This document shows, piece by piece, positions 1-8,415 of a stretch of 64,000 nucleotides of DNA; position 1 is the first letter of the stretch, and the number at the start of each line of letters is the position of its first letter. Under the pieces are notes generated by a model. The model made no database searches. It was not told the DNA's origin and saw nothing but the letters and a program-made list of their open reading frames with translations. Origin of the DNA: Paracoccus sp. SCSIO 75233 (lineage in GTDB: Bacteria > Pseudomonadota > Alphaproteobacteria > Rhodobacterales > Rhodobacteraceae). The DNA is taken from positions 1,550,001-1,614,000 of the forward strand of contig NZ_CP115757.1 in the NCBI RefSeq assembly GCF_027912675.1. The letters run 5' to 3'. Made by a program: the position numbers and the translations under genes.

Positions 1-2
1 TT

Positions 3-152
3 GACGAAGGCAAGAAGCGCGAGGCGGCGCTGCATGAGCGGGTGGCGTTCACCTCTTCGGAACTGTCGTCAGCCCGCGCCGCCCTCTCCGATGCCAGCGA
101 GGAGATCGAAGAGCTTCGGGCCTATATCGAGGAATATGTGCGCAAACGCTGA
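3..152 (+). CDS. C-terminal end of a coiled-coil protein (partial)
   Basis: Only the last 49 residues are inside the window; the frame is open from base 3 and ends in TGA at 150-152. The visible part is charged and helical, rich in Glu, Ala, Arg and Ser with heptad-like spacing, ending in a basic EYVRKR tail, so it is probably the end of a coiled coil. No domain can be recognised and no function is proposed. A hairpin with a T-tract follows 40 bases downstream, so this is the last gene of its transcription unit. It converges with the aminotransferase gene. Confidence 0.6.
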   Translation, partial: DEGKKREAALHERVAFTSSELSSARAALSDASEEIEELRAYIEEYVRKR

Positions 153-190
153 ACAGACTTTTCAGCCGGTGAACTGAAACACGGAACACG

Positions 191-232
191 AAAAAGGGCG
201 CGCCGCAAAGGACGCGCCCTGTTTCGTTTTGC
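191..232. terminator. Bidirectional rho-independent terminator
   Basis: A perfect 8-bp stem, AGGGCGCG at 195-202 and CGCGCCCT at 213-220, is flanked by an A-run on the left and a T-rich run on the right. Transcripts from either side would therefore end in U-rich sequence. It lies between two convergent genes and can serve both. Confidence 0.75.
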
Positions 233-248
233 GGCAAAACCGGCGACG

Positions 249-1433
249 TCAGACGCCCGCCTCGACAATGGCGCGCGCCAGAACCGGGACGCTGTCCTTG
301 TTCAGCCCGGCAATGTTCAGACGCGAGTCGCCGACCATGTAGATCGCGGAATCCTCTTTCATCTTCGCCACCTGCTCCGGCGTCGCGCCGAGGCGGGAGA
401 ACATGCCACGGTGATCGGCGATGAAATCGAACTTGTCGCCGCCGGTCAGGCTGCGCAGCTCGTCGGCCAGTTGCTTGCGCAGGCCCAGCATGGTCTGGCG
501 GACCTCCTCAAGCTCAGCCTTCCAGTCCGCCGACAGCTCCGCATCGTCAAGGATCGTGCTGACGATCCGCGCGCCGTGATCGGGCGGGAAGCTGTAGGTC
601 TGGCGGTTGAGGAAGGTCATCGCGCCCTGCGTCATGTCGCGCGCCTCGCCGCCGCTGCCGAGCGCCATCAGGATACCTGTCCGCTCCCGATAGATGCCGA
701 AATTCTTCGAGCATGACGCCGCGATCAGCACCTCCGGCAGGCGCGCCGCCAGCTTGCGGGTCGCCGCCGCATCCGCGTCCAGCCCGTCACCGAAGCCCTG
801 ATAGGCAAGGTCGATCATCGGAATCGCGCCGGTTTTCTCCAGCGATTGCGCAATCGCATCCCATTGCTCCGCCGTCGGGTTGGCGCCGGTCGGGTTGTGG
901 CAGCAGCCATGCAGCAGCACCACATCGCCCTGTTTCGCCTTACCGATACCGTCGAGCATCCGGTCAAAGGCCACGCCCCGCGTTTCGCTGTCGAAATACG
1001 GGTATTCGACGAAATCCTGCTTCATGAATTTCAGGATCGACAGGTGGTTCGGCCAGGTCGGGTCGGAGACATGGATCACCGCATCGGGGTTCGCCATGCG
1101 GATCAGTTCCAGCCCCTGCCGGATCGCGCCGGTGCCGCCCACGGTCGCCGCCGAGGCCAGACGGTCGGCGGGGACATCGCCCAGCACCAGACGCGACATG
1201 GCATTGCGGTACTCCTCGGTCCCGGCGAGCCCGGTATAGGCCTTGCTGTCCTGCGTCTCCCAGATCTTCTGCTCAGCCTTCTTGACCGCGCGCATGACCG
1301 GGGTGACGCCGTTCGGGTCCTTGTACACCCCGACGCCGAGATCGATCTTGCCCTGCCTTGTATCGGCCTTGTATTCGCCCATCAGGGCAAGGATCTTGTC
1401 AGGGGCCTGCGGTTTCAGATTACCCAGCATCAT
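249..1433 (-). CDS. Aromatic/aspartate aminotransferase (class I, PLP)
   Basis: Class I aminotransferase of the AspC/TyrB type, which moves the amino group between aspartate or aromatic amino acids and 2-oxoglutarate in the cytoplasm. The 394-residue length is normal. Visible signatures are the HNPTGANPT loop near 179-187, the DLAYQG segment near 208-213, and the PLP lysine K243 in SCSKNFGIYRERTG. The gene starts with tandem ATG codons, so the start could be one codon later. Its ATG overlaps the TGA of the upstream sulfurtransferase gene (ATGA), which suggests translational coupling. Pairing with a mercaptopyruvate sulfurtransferase fits cysteine use: an aspartate-type aminotransferase can convert cysteine to 3-mercaptopyruvate, the substrate of the partner enzyme (inference). 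Confidence 0.93.
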   Translation of the reverse strand: MMLGNLKPQAPDKILALMGEYKADTRQGKIDLGVGVYKDPNGVTPVMRAVKKAEQKIWETQDSKAYTGLAGTEEYRNAMSRLVLGDVPADRLASAATVGGTGAIRQGLELIRMANPDAVIHVSDPTWPNHLSILKFMKQDFVEYPYFDSETRGVAFDRMLDGIGKAKQGDVVLLHGCCHNPTGANPTAEQWDAIAQSLEKTGAIPMIDLAYQGFGDGLDADAAATRKLAARLPEVLIAASCSKNFGIYRERTGILMALGSGGEARDMTQGAMTFLNRQTYSFPPDHGARIVSTILDDAELSADWKAELEEVRQTMLGLRKQLADELRSLTGGDKFDFIADHRGMFSRLGATPEQVAKMKEDSAIYMVGDSRLNIAGLNKDSVPVLARAIVEAGV

Positions 1434-2281
1434 GCTTCTCCGGTTGCGATTTCTACGTCAGGAAGCGCGCCCCATTCGGTCCATGACCCGTCATAAAGCG
1501 CGTGGTGTTCATGCCCGATCCGGTCGAGCGCCAGAAACAGCGAGGCGGCGGTTATCCCAGAGCCGCAGCTGGTGATGACCGGGCGGGACAGATCGACCCC
1601 GGCAGCCTCGAACTCAGCACGCAGGGCGGCGGCATCCTTCATCGTGCCATCGCCGTTATAGAGCCGCCCGGCGGGGACATTCTTCGCGCCGGGCATATGA
1701 CCGCTTTTCAGCCCGGCACGCGGCTCCGGCACCTCGCCACGGAAGCGGCCGGGCGGGCGGGCGTCGATGATTTCGTGACTGCCAGAGGCGGAGGCTCGGG
1801 CGACCTGCGCCGCATCGCGGACCAGCTCCGGCTGCGGATCGACGGTCAGTTGCCCGGCAGCCTCCGGCACGGCACCCGCCTCCACCGGACGGCCCTCTGC
1901 CAGCCACTTTGCCAGCCCGCCATCCAGCACGGCGACATTCCCGATCCCCATCAGGCGGAAATTCCACCACACCCGTGCCGCGCTGCGCGTATCGGCATTG
2001 TCATACACCACGATCTGCGAACCATCACCGATACCCAGCTTACCGACGGCAGCGGCAAAAACATCGGCGGGGGCTGCCATATGCGGCAGATCGCTTTCCG
2101 CCGCCACGGCATCAATGTCGAAGAACTGCGCACCGGGGATATGCTGCGCCTCGAACTCCGCGCGCGGATCGCGTTCGGTCGCCGGCATGTGCCAGCTTCC
2201 GTCGAGGATGCGCAGCCCGGCATCGCCCAGATGCGCCGCCAGCCATTCGGTCGACACCAGCATCCTGTGATCGTCGGTCAT
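1430..2281 (-). CDS. sseA: 3-mercaptopyruvate sulfurtransferase
   Basis: Two-domain rhodanese-fold enzyme of 283 residues that moves sulfur from 3-mercaptopyruvate to thiol or cyanide acceptors. The first, inactive rhodanese domain covers about 5-135 and the catalytic domain about 165-278. The active-site loop is CGSGIT at 239-244, with C239 as the persulfide-forming residue. This CG[ST]G[VI]T form marks mercaptopyruvate rather than thiosulfate sulfurtransferases. The typical YDGSWTEWG segment near the C-terminus is present. It is the first gene of a two-gene operon, overlapping the aminotransferase start by 4 nt, and diverges from smpB. Confidence 0.92.
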   Translation of the reverse strand: MTDDHRMLVSTEWLAAHLGDAGLRILDGSWHMPATERDPRAEFEAQHIPGAQFFDIDAVAAESDLPHMAAPADVFAAAVGKLGIGDGSQIVVYDNADTRSAARVWWNFRLMGIGNVAVLDGGLAKWLAEGRPVEAGAVPEAAGQLTVDPQPELVRDAAQVARASASGSHEIIDARPPGRFRGEVPEPRAGLKSGHMPGAKNVPAGRLYNGDGTMKDAAALRAEFEAAGVDLSRPVITSCGSGITAASLFLALDRIGHEHHALYDGSWTEWGALPDVEIATGEA

Positions 2282-2374
2282 GCTCCCCTCCCGCGTCTGC
2301 GCCTTGCCGGGCAGATGTAACGCCGCCGCATGGGCGGGGCAACAGTTATGCGTGACCCTGCCGGGAAACCCGCC

Positions 2375-2403
2375 TTTACTTTGCCCGGTCGCGATCCTAT
2401 CTC
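2375..2403 (+). promoter_or_regulatory. Candidate smpB promoter
   Basis: TTTACT at 2375-2380 and TATCTC at 2398-2403 are separated by 17 bp. A transcription start 6-8 bases after the -10 would fall only a few bases before the smpB ATG at 2413, which has no Shine-Dalgarno sequence upstream. Both boxes are weak matches. Confidence 0.3.
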
Positions 2404-2412
2404 TGCGCGATC

Positions 2413-2886
2413 ATGGCCACGAATACCGACACGAATTATAAAGTCATCGCCGAAAACCGCCGCGCGCGGTTCGATTACGCCATCGAGAGCGATCTTGAGG
2501 TGGGCATCGTGCTGACCGGATCGGAAGTGAAATCGCTGCGCACCGGCCAGTCGAATATCGCGGAATCCTATGCCAGTATCGAGAATGGCGAGTTGTGGCT
2601 GATCAACGCCCATATCGCCGCCCTGCCCCATGCCGGCGTTTTCGGCCATGAGGAGCGGCGGCACCGGAAGCTGCTGGTTTCAAAGCGCGAACTGTCACGG
2701 CTCTGGGCGGCAATCGGGCGTGAGGGGATGACGCTGGTTCCGCTGGTGATGTATTTCAACCATCGCGGGCTGGTGAAGCTGAAAATCGGCGTCGCCAAGG
2801 GCAAGAAACTCGCCGACAAGCGCGAAACCTCCGCCAAGCGCGACTGGAACCGCCAGAAACAACGGTTGCTGAAGCAGAATTACTGA
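2413..2886 (+). CDS. smpB: SsrA-binding protein SmpB
   Basis: Partner of tmRNA in trans-translation: it binds the tRNA-like end of SsrA RNA, occupies the empty A site and helps rescue stalled ribosomes. It has 157 residues, the usual size. Family signatures are visible: GSEVKSLR near 37-44, ISxAYxSIxNGE-like sequence near 49-60, the HxxxRxRKLLL-like segment near 83-90, and a basic tail ([17 protein letters not shown]) that folds into a helix on the ribosome. The ATG has no clear ribosome binding site. The gene stands alone, diverging from sseA. Confidence 0.97.
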   Translation: MATNTDTNYKVIAENRRARFDYAIESDLEVGIVLTGSEVKSLRTGQSNIAESYASIENGELWLINAHIAALPHAGVFGHEERRHRKLLVSKRELSRLWAAIGREGMTLVPLVMYFNHRGLVKLKIGVAKGKKLADKRETSAKRDWNRQKQRLLKQNY

Positions 2887-3122
2887 TAGTCCGGTTTGCC
2901 ACCGGGCCCGGAACAAGGCGCGCAGCGCCGCCGGGCCAGCGTCCGACCGCCCGTCATGTCGTTGACATGCAAAGCATCATGGGCGGACGCTTCTTCGCCC
3001 GTACACGCGAACCGGCCCTTCAGCGGGGCTGAAACATAAAGCCCACTGCGGCAAACTCAGCAGCGTCAGCCCGCGGTCGGACGCTGGCCCTTTGTTGTGC
3101 GCAGTTCCTGTGTCGCGCGCAA
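2887..3122. repeat. Intergenic inverted-repeat element between smpB and cbpM
   Basis: This 236-bp gap between convergent genes holds an 18-bp perfect inverted repeat. The left arm, starting GGGCCAGCGTCC, is at 2933-2950 and its exact reverse complement is at 3073-3090. Inside are shorter hairpins, including CATGTC-GTT-GACATG at 2954-2968. There is no T-tract right after the arms typical of a terminator. The layout resembles a miniature palindromic repeat or a structured RNA. I see no coding sequence in it. Confidence 0.6.
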
Positions 3123-3458
3123 TTAATGCCCGCGCAGCCGCCGCACCCGCACGGTGATCCGCTCCCGCGTCTCGTCCGGCTCCTCGGCCAAAGCCGACAT
3201 CAGCGCCTGCATCTCGCCGCGCAGCCCGTGCATCTCGTCCAGCACCGACATCACCATATGCAGCGCATCGTCCTGCAACCCGTAATCCTCGGTCAGATTG
3301 CACAGAAGCTGCACCCGTGCGCGATCGACCTCGCGATAGGTTTCGCCTGCGTCCGAGATCACCGGCTGAACCATCCGCATCTCGACATAATGGGTCAGGC
3401 GCGGCGGAGTCAGTTCCTCGATGGCGGCGATCAGTTCTTCAGCCGTGTAACGGGTCAT
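3123..3458 (-). CDS. CbpM-like chaperone modulator
   Basis: A 111-residue protein whose N-terminal half, about residues 4-55, has the short MerR-like helical layout of CbpM, the protein that binds the J domain of CbpA and restrains it. The middle and end (about 60-100) are helical and acidic, followed by a basic tail. It follows the cbpA-like gene with one base between TGA and ATG, the usual cbpA-cbpM order. Function is assigned mainly from context and general similarity. The start is the ATG at 3456-3458 because longer frames run into cbpA. Confidence 0.6.
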   Translation of the reverse strand: MTRYTAEELIAAIEELTPPRLTHYVEMRMVQPVISDAGETYREVDRARVQLLCNLTEDYGLQDDALHMVMSVLDEMHGLRGEMQALMSALAEEPDETRERITVRVRRLRGH

Positions 3459-3459
3459 C

Positions 3460-4392
3460 TCAGCCTCCCATCCCTTTGCGCGGATCATAGCCGTGGTCCT
3501 TGCGCCAGCTTTCCATGAATTCGGCCAGCATGTCGTCAATCGCAGACGGCGCGGCGATGCGCAGCTCGACATATTGATCGCCGCCCTTGATGCCCTTGCC
3601 CTTCAGCCGAAGTTTCTGGCCTGTGGTCGCGCCCTTGGGCATGTTCATCGCCACCTTGCCGGTCAGGGTCGGCACCTCGATCCGGCCGCCCAGAACCGCC
3701 TCGTCGATCGAGATCGGCAGGCTCAGCGTCACGTCGTTTCCGTCGCGCGTCCAGTCGGGATGCGGGGCCACATGCAGCGTCAGATAGGCGTCGCCGCGAC
3801 CGCCCTCGCCATAGCCCTCGCCGCCCTTGCCGCGCAGCCGGATCGTCTGGCCGTCCGACGCGCCCTCGGGGATCTTCACCTCAAGCGAATTGCCATCCGG
3901 CAGGGTGATCCGGGTGGAACCGCCCTTTGCGGCAGTCATAAAATCCACCTCCAACTCATAACGGACATCCTGCCCGCGCATGTCGAACCCCTGACCGGCG
4001 CCGGAGCGGCGATAGCCTGCAAACCCCTCGCCCATCCCGGCCCGGCCCGCGCGCGCGCCGAACAGATCGTCGAACACATCCGAGAAATCGCCATACCCGG
4101 CCGAGGAATATTGCCGGTAGGGGTTCTCCCCCCGCTCCGCGAAATCGCGGTAATATTGCTGCTGCGGGCGTTCCTGACCCTGCGCATTGATCTCGCCCGC
4201 GTCAAACCGCGCCCGCTTCTCCGGGTCTTTCAGCAGATCATAGGCCGCCGAGGCCGCCTTGAACCGCTCCGCCGCCGCCGGATCGGGGTTCAGATCGGGG
4301 TGGTCGGTCTTGGCGATCCTGCGATACGCCTTCTTGATTTCGTCCTGGCTGGCCGTTTTCGTCAGCCCGAGCGCCTCATAGGGGTCGTCCAT
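3460..4392 (-). CDS. cbpA: CbpA-type DnaJ co-chaperone
   Basis: Hsp40 co-chaperone that delivers clients to DnaK and stimulates its ATPase. The J domain is at about 4-68, with the essential HPD at 31-33. A Gly/Phe-rich stretch at about 85-140 follows (AGYGDFSDVFDDLFG), then the two C-terminal client-binding beta domains at about 145-300. There is no CxxCxGxG zinc finger, so it is a class B, CbpA/DnaJ2-type protein and not DnaJ itself. The start is the ATG at 4390-4392; a GTG sits one codon upstream. The next gene is the CbpM-like modulator. Confidence 0.9.
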   Translation of the reverse strand: MDDPYEALGLTKTASQDEIKKAYRRIAKTDHPDLNPDPAAAERFKAASAAYDLLKDPEKRARFDAGEINAQGQERPQQQYYRDFAERGENPYRQYSSAGYGDFSDVFDDLFGARAGRAGMGEGFAGYRRSGAGQGFDMRGQDVRYELEVDFMTAAKGGSTRITLPDGNSLEVKIPEGASDGQTIRLRGKGGEGYGEGGRGDAYLTLHVAPHPDWTRDGNDVTLSLPISIDEAVLGGRIEVPTLTGKVAMNMPKGATTGQKLRLKGKGIKGGDQYVELRIAAPSAIDDMLAEFMESWRKDHGYDPRKGMGG

Positions 4393-4434
4393 CACAATGC
4401 CTTCGTCATTTACCTGTCAGCACACCCGCCGCCC

Positions 4435-5004
4435 TCAGGGTTCGTCGCGGAAATAACCTGCCAGCGGTTCCGGCAGGGCGAATTCCTCCAGCGCCTTCGC
4501 CCGGGCCTTCGCCGACATCTTCCGGGCCGTCTTGCGGACGATCCGGTCCATTTCCTCATCCGTCTGAGTTTCGGCAAAAGGTGCCATGTAGTGTCGCATA
4601 AAGGTAAACACGGCAACATCTTCAAGGGCCTGCACCTCATCATCGCGCTTGATGCCCTGTTTTTGCAGCATCTGCCGGGCGCGCTCGATCTGGTCCGGCG
4701 CATACCCGGCATCCTGCATGATTCCGGCGACCCGTTCCGCATGACGCCGCCCCTGCTCCGTCCGCCATGCCAGATAGCCCTTGCGGTCATCGGGAAAATC
4801 CTTGCGCGGCAGCAGCCAGCGTTCGATATGCTGCCCCCGGCAGGCGATCTGCAACGGCTGGGACGCATCGGGATATAGCTTGCGCTGCTCCTGCGTCATC
4901 CGCTGGCCATAAAGCAGTTCGGCGGGCTGGCCGTTTTCCATATTCGGGTCTTCCGCATTGGCGGCATCGATCCGGGCGAAGGCTTGGTCGAGTCTCTGTG
5001 TCAT
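4435..5004 (-). CDS. DUF4202 domain protein
   Basis: A 189-residue soluble protein of the DUF4202 family, which is common in alphaproteobacteria and has no assigned function. Recognisable parts are the N-terminal IDAANAEDPN segment, the RGQHIERWLLPRKDFP segment near 65-80, and the YLAWRTEQGRRHAERV segment. Its conserved His and Asp residues suggest a metal-binding HD-like helical fold, but that is inference. The start is the ATG at 5002-5004, giving the standard MTQRLDQAF beginning; an upstream TTG would add 14 residues unlike the family. It diverges from the amidohydrolase gene over 44 bp. Confidence 0.75.
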   Translation of the reverse strand: MTQRLDQAFARIDAANAEDPNMENGQPAELLYGQRMTQEQRKLYPDASQPLQIACRGQHIERWLLPRKDFPDDRKGYLAWRTEQGRRHAERVAGIMQDAGYAPDQIERARQMLQKQGIKRDDEVQALEDVAVFTFMRHYMAPFAETQTDEEMDRIVRKTARKMSAKARAKALEEFALPEPLAGYFRDEP

Positions 5005-5048
5005 GGCACCATCTTGCCGCGCCGCGCGGCCCGTGTCATGTCTCAATC

Positions 5049-6188
5049 ATGCTGACCAATGCCGATATTTCCGAACTGACCGAACTGCGTCGCGAACTGC
5101 ATCAAAGGCCCGAATTGTCGGGTCAGGAAACGAAGACCGCCGCGAAAATCGCCGCACTGATGGAAGACCTCGGCGCGGATGAGATCAGGACCGGGATCGG
5201 CGGCACCGGCGTCGTCGCGGGGTTTCGCGGCGAAACCTCCGGCCCGTCGGTGATGTTCCGGGCCGAGCTGGACGCGCTGCCGATTCTGGAGGCGGAAGGT
5301 CCGGCACATCGCTCCACCTCGGAAGGGGTAGCTCATCTTTGCGGGCATGAGGGGCATATGACCGGGCTGGTCGGTCTGGGCCGGCTGATCGCGCGGCAAC
5401 GCCCCGCAAGCGGCACAATCTGGCTGCTGTTCCAACCCGCCGAGGAAAACGGCGCAGGTGCCGCCGCGATGCTGGCCGATCCGGCGCTGCCCGGCTTCGA
5501 TTACGGCTTTGCGATCCATAATTTCCCCGGTCTCGCCCAAGGTCACGCGCTGATTGCGCCCGGTGCGATGAACTGCGCCTCGGTCGGGATGCGGGCGGTC
5601 TTGCAGGGTGCGACCTCACATGCCTCGGAACCCGAGAAGGCCCGCACGCCAAGCCCCGCCATCGCCGCCATCCTGCCCGCGCTGATGGCGCTGTCGCAGG
5701 GCACGCAGGTGCAGGAGGATTTCCGGCTGGTCACCATCACCCATCTCTCAATGGGCGAACCGGCATTCGGCATCACCCCCGGCAGCGCCGAAATCTGGGT
5801 CACGCTGCGCACCCGGACTGACGCAAGCATGGCCGCGCTGCGCGACGCGGCAACCGGCATCGTGACCGGCGCGGCAGAAGCGCATGGGTTGAGCGCCGGT
5901 TTCGACTGGCATGACGACTTCGCCGCCTCGATCAACGATCCAGAAGCCGCCGCGATCTTTGCCCGCGCAGCGGAGGCCGAGGGGTTTGCCGTTTCCGATC
6001 AAAGCCTGCCAATGCGCGCCTCCGAAGATTTCGGGCGCTTCGGCAGCGTCGCGAAGACCGCCATGATCCTGCTGGGCAGCGGCGAGGATCATCCGCCGCT
6101 TCATGCCGAAAATTACGACTACCCCGACGACCTCATCGCGCCCTCGGTGCGTCTTTTGCACCGGGTGGCGCGCGACCTCACCGGCTGA
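5049..6188 (+). CDS. M20 family amidohydrolase
   Basis: Metal-dependent amidohydrolase of the M20/hippurate hydrolase family, 379 residues. It probably cleaves an N-acyl amino acid or similar amide; the substrate cannot be read from sequence. The first half carries the catalytic site: FRAELDALP at 70-78, HLCGHEGHM at 96-104, and the Glu-Glu pair E132-E133 in QPAEENG. The lid domain follows, then SEDFGRFG and PPLHAENYDYP near the end. The motif is usually HACGHDGH; here Asp is replaced by Glu at 101. The 3' end overlaps the beta-glucosidase 3' end by 11 bp in convergent orientation. Confidence 0.85.
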   Translation: MLTNADISELTELRRELHQRPELSGQETKTAAKIAALMEDLGADEIRTGIGGTGVVAGFRGETSGPSVMFRAELDALPILEAEGPAHRSTSEGVAHLCGHEGHMTGLVGLGRLIARQRPASGTIWLLFQPAEENGAGAAAMLADPALPGFDYGFAIHNFPGLAQGHALIAPGAMNCASVGMRAVLQGATSHASEPEKARTPSPAIAAILPALMALSQGTQVQEDFRLVTITHLSMGEPAFGITPGSAEIWVTLRTRTDASMAALRDAATGIVTGAAEAHGLSAGFDWHDDFAASINDPEAAAIFARAAEAEGFAVSDQSLPMRASEDFGRFGSVAKTAMILLGSGEDHPPLHAENYDYPDDLIAPSVRLLHRVARDLTG

Positions 6189-7497
6189 GCGCGTCGCGGA
6201 ACATCAGATACGAGCCCTTGGGCGTGCGCTTCTGGGTCTCGTAATCCACATGCACGATCCCGAAGCGCGGCCCGTAGCCGAGCGCCCATTCGTAATTGTC
6301 CAGCAGCGACCACTGGAAGAAGCCCTTCACATCGACGCCGTCAGCCATCGCCCGCTGCGTGGCGGCAAGGTGATCGCGGATATAGCCCTGCCGCACATCG
6401 TCAGCCACGCCGCCATCAACCACCCGGTCATCCCAGGCCATTCCGCTTTCGGTGACATAGAGCTTCATGCCCTTGCCCTTGATCGCCTGCGCGGCGCGCA
6501 TGATGAATTCGTACAACCCCTCCGCCCGCATCTCCCAGCCGATCTGGGTCTTGGGCAGCGGACCCGGCACCATCTCCGTCTGCGGCCACGCGCCGCCGAT
6601 ATGGCGATAATGGGCGCGTGTGTAATGGTTCACCCCCAACCAGTCGAGCGGCGTGGCGATGATGCCCATATCCTGCTCCCACCCAACGGGCAGATGCGGC
6701 GCGAAGCCTTCCAGAGCCTCGGCGGGATAGCCCTGCCCCATAGCCGCCTCAAGGAACCAGCGGTTATAGATCGCATCCTGCGTGGCGGCACCCTTGCGGT
6801 CGGCCTCGCTGTCGCTCGCCGGGGCTGCGGTCTCGAAATTCAGTACGAGGCCCAGATTGTCATGACCGTCGGCACGCATCGCCTGAATGGCCGTGCCGTG
6901 GGCCAGCAGCACATGATGCATCGCCCGCCCGGTGGCGCGGATGTCGCGCAGCCCCGGTGCATGCGCGCCCATGAAATGCGACAGATAGGCGATGCACCAC
7001 GGCTCGTTCAGCGTCGCGGTCATCGCCACGCGGTCGCCGATCCGGGCCATCACGGCACGCGCATAATCGCTGAACCACAAGGCAATATCGCGATTGGTCC
7101 AGCCGCCTTGCGAGGCCAGCGGCGATGGCAGGTCCCAGTGATGCAGCGTAAGCACCGGCTTCAGGCCGCGTTCGACCATCCCGTCCACCAGCCGGTCATA
7201 GAAATCCAGCCCCTCCGGGTTCACCGTCTTGCCGTCCGGCATCACCCGCGACCAGCCGGTCGAAAAGCGATAGGCGTCGAAATTGCCGTCGCGGATCAGG
7301 TCCAGATCTTCCTGCCAGCGGTTATAGTGATCGCAGGCGACCGATCCGTCGCTGCCATCGGCGATATTGCCCGGCGTATTGGCAAATGTGTCCCAATGGC
7401 TGACGCCTGCGCCGCCGAACCGGCTGCCCTCGATCTGATAGGACGAGGTCGCCACGCCGAAAATGAAATCATCCGGGAAATCGCTTCGCTTAAACAT
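6178..7497 (-). CDS. Beta-glucosidase, glycoside hydrolase family 1
   Basis: Retaining beta-glucosidase of family GH1, 439 residues, releasing terminal beta-D-glucosyl (possibly galactosyl or fucosyl) units from short sugars or glycosides. The acid/base is E165 in TLNEP (162-166) and the nucleophile is E350 in YVTESG. The N-terminal FIFGVATSSYQIEG signature is at 11-24 and WSLLDNYEWALGY near 405. There is no signal peptide, so it acts in the cytoplasm on imported sugars. The start is the ATG at 7495-7497, which has an AGGAGG five bases upstream. A LacI-type operator-like sequence lies 20 bp upstream. Confidence 0.94.
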   Translation of the reverse strand: MFKRSDFPDDFIFGVATSSYQIEGSRFGGAGVSHWDTFANTPGNIADGSDGSVACDHYNRWQEDLDLIRDGNFDAYRFSTGWSRVMPDGKTVNPEGLDFYDRLVDGMVERGLKPVLTLHHWDLPSPLASQGGWTNRDIALWFSDYARAVMARIGDRVAMTATLNEPWCIAYLSHFMGAHAPGLRDIRATGRAMHHVLLAHGTAIQAMRADGHDNLGLVLNFETAAPASDSEADRKGAATQDAIYNRWFLEAAMGQGYPAEALEGFAPHLPVGWEQDMGIIATPLDWLGVNHYTRAHYRHIGGAWPQTEMVPGPLPKTQIGWEMRAEGLYEFIMRAAQAIKGKGMKLYVTESGMAWDDRVVDGGVADDVRQGYIRDHLAATQRAMADGVDVKGFFQWSLLDNYEWALGYGPRFGIVHVDYETQKRTPKGSYLMFRDALSR

Positions 7498-7516
7498 GCT
7501 CACCTCCTACAGAATG

Positions 7517-7528
7517 GTTAACGCTTAC
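7517..7528 (-). promoter_or_regulatory. LacI/GalR-type operator-like site upstream of the beta-glucosidase
   Basis: Read on the minus strand the site is GTAAGCGTTAAC, which matches 10 of 12 positions of the GTAAACGTTTAC palindrome typical of LacI/GalR regulators with a central CG. It lies 20-31 bp upstream of the glucosidase start, where a repressor would overlap the promoter. No regulator gene is nearby. Confidence 0.35.
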
Positions 7529-7611
7529 GCGGCAGGGCAAAGAACGCAATCCCCGGATTGATCCCGACGCGCGCCCGCGCTAACCCAATGACCGACACGG
7601 AGGACGCCCGC

Positions 7612-8409
7612 ATGACCCGCATCGACAAGACATTCGCCGCGCTGAAAGCCGCTGACCGCAAGGCTTTCGTCGCCTATATCATGGCCAGCGACCCGGATCG
7701 CGCGACCTCGGCGCAGATCCTCGCCGGTCTGCCGGGGGCGGGTGTGGATATTATCGAGCTTGGCCTGCCCTTCACCGATCCCATGGCCGATGGCCCGACG
7801 ATCGAGGCGGCGGCACATCGCGCGCTCGATGCCGGGGGCAGCGTCACCGAAACGCTGGATATGGTGCGCGATTTCCGCAAATCCGACGATGAAACCCCGA
7901 TTGTGCTGATGGGCTACTACAACCCGATCTATGCGCGGCAAGGCGGGGTCGAACAATTCCTGAAAGATGCCACTGACGCCGGCATTGACGGGCTGATCAT
8001 CGTCGATCTGCCGCCGGAGGAGGATGCGGAGCTGTGCATTCCCGCGCAGAAGGCCGGGCTGAACTTCATCCGGCTGGCGACCCCGACGACGGACGATAAA
8101 CGCCTGCCCGCCGTGGTCTCCAACACGTCCGGCTTCGTCTATTACGTCGCCGTGACCGGCACCACGGGCGGCGCGGCGGCCAAGGCCGAAGACGTCGCGC
8201 CAGAGGTCGCCCGCATCCGCGACGCCGCGGGCCTGCCGGTCGTTGTGGGGTTCGGCATCTCCACCCCCGAAGCGGCGGAGGACATCGCGCGCGTGGCGGA
8301 CGGTGCCGTTGTGGGGTCCGCCATCGTCAAGAAGATCGGCGCAGGCGAGGCGGTCGCGGATGTGCTGGCCTTCGTCAAAACCCTCGCCGACGGCGCGCAT
8401 CGGGGCTGA
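7612..8409 (+). CDS. trpA: Tryptophan synthase alpha chain
   Basis: The alpha subunit cleaves indole-3-glycerol phosphate to indole and glyceraldehyde 3-phosphate and passes indole through a tunnel to TrpB. It has 265 residues in a TIM barrel. The catalytic residues E49 and D60 are in the [15 protein letters not shown] block at 48-62, at the same numbers as in E. coli. The phosphate-binding segments GFGIS and [12 protein letters not shown] are near the C-terminus. The ATG at 7612 is chosen for its GGAGGA ribosome binding site 7 bases upstream. trpB is not in the window; the next gene, 6 bp on, encodes a VOC protein. Confidence 0.97.
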   Translation: MTRIDKTFAALKAADRKAFVAYIMASDPDRATSAQILAGLPGAGVDIIELGLPFTDPMADGPTIEAAAHRALDAGGSVTETLDMVRDFRKSDDETPIVLMGYYNPIYARQGGVEQFLKDATDAGIDGLIIVDLPPEEDAELCIPAQKAGLNFIRLATPTTDDKRLPAVVSNTSGFVYYVAVTGTTGGAAAKAEDVAPEVARIRDAAGLPVVVGFGISTPEAAEDIARVADGAVVGSAIVKKIGAGEAVADVLAFVKTLADGAHRG

Positions 8410-8415
8410 GAGGCA

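Noticed and set aside
3493..4878. 461-residue plus-strand open frame
   Set aside because: Antisense to cbpA and the DUF4202 gene, both with clear family motifs.
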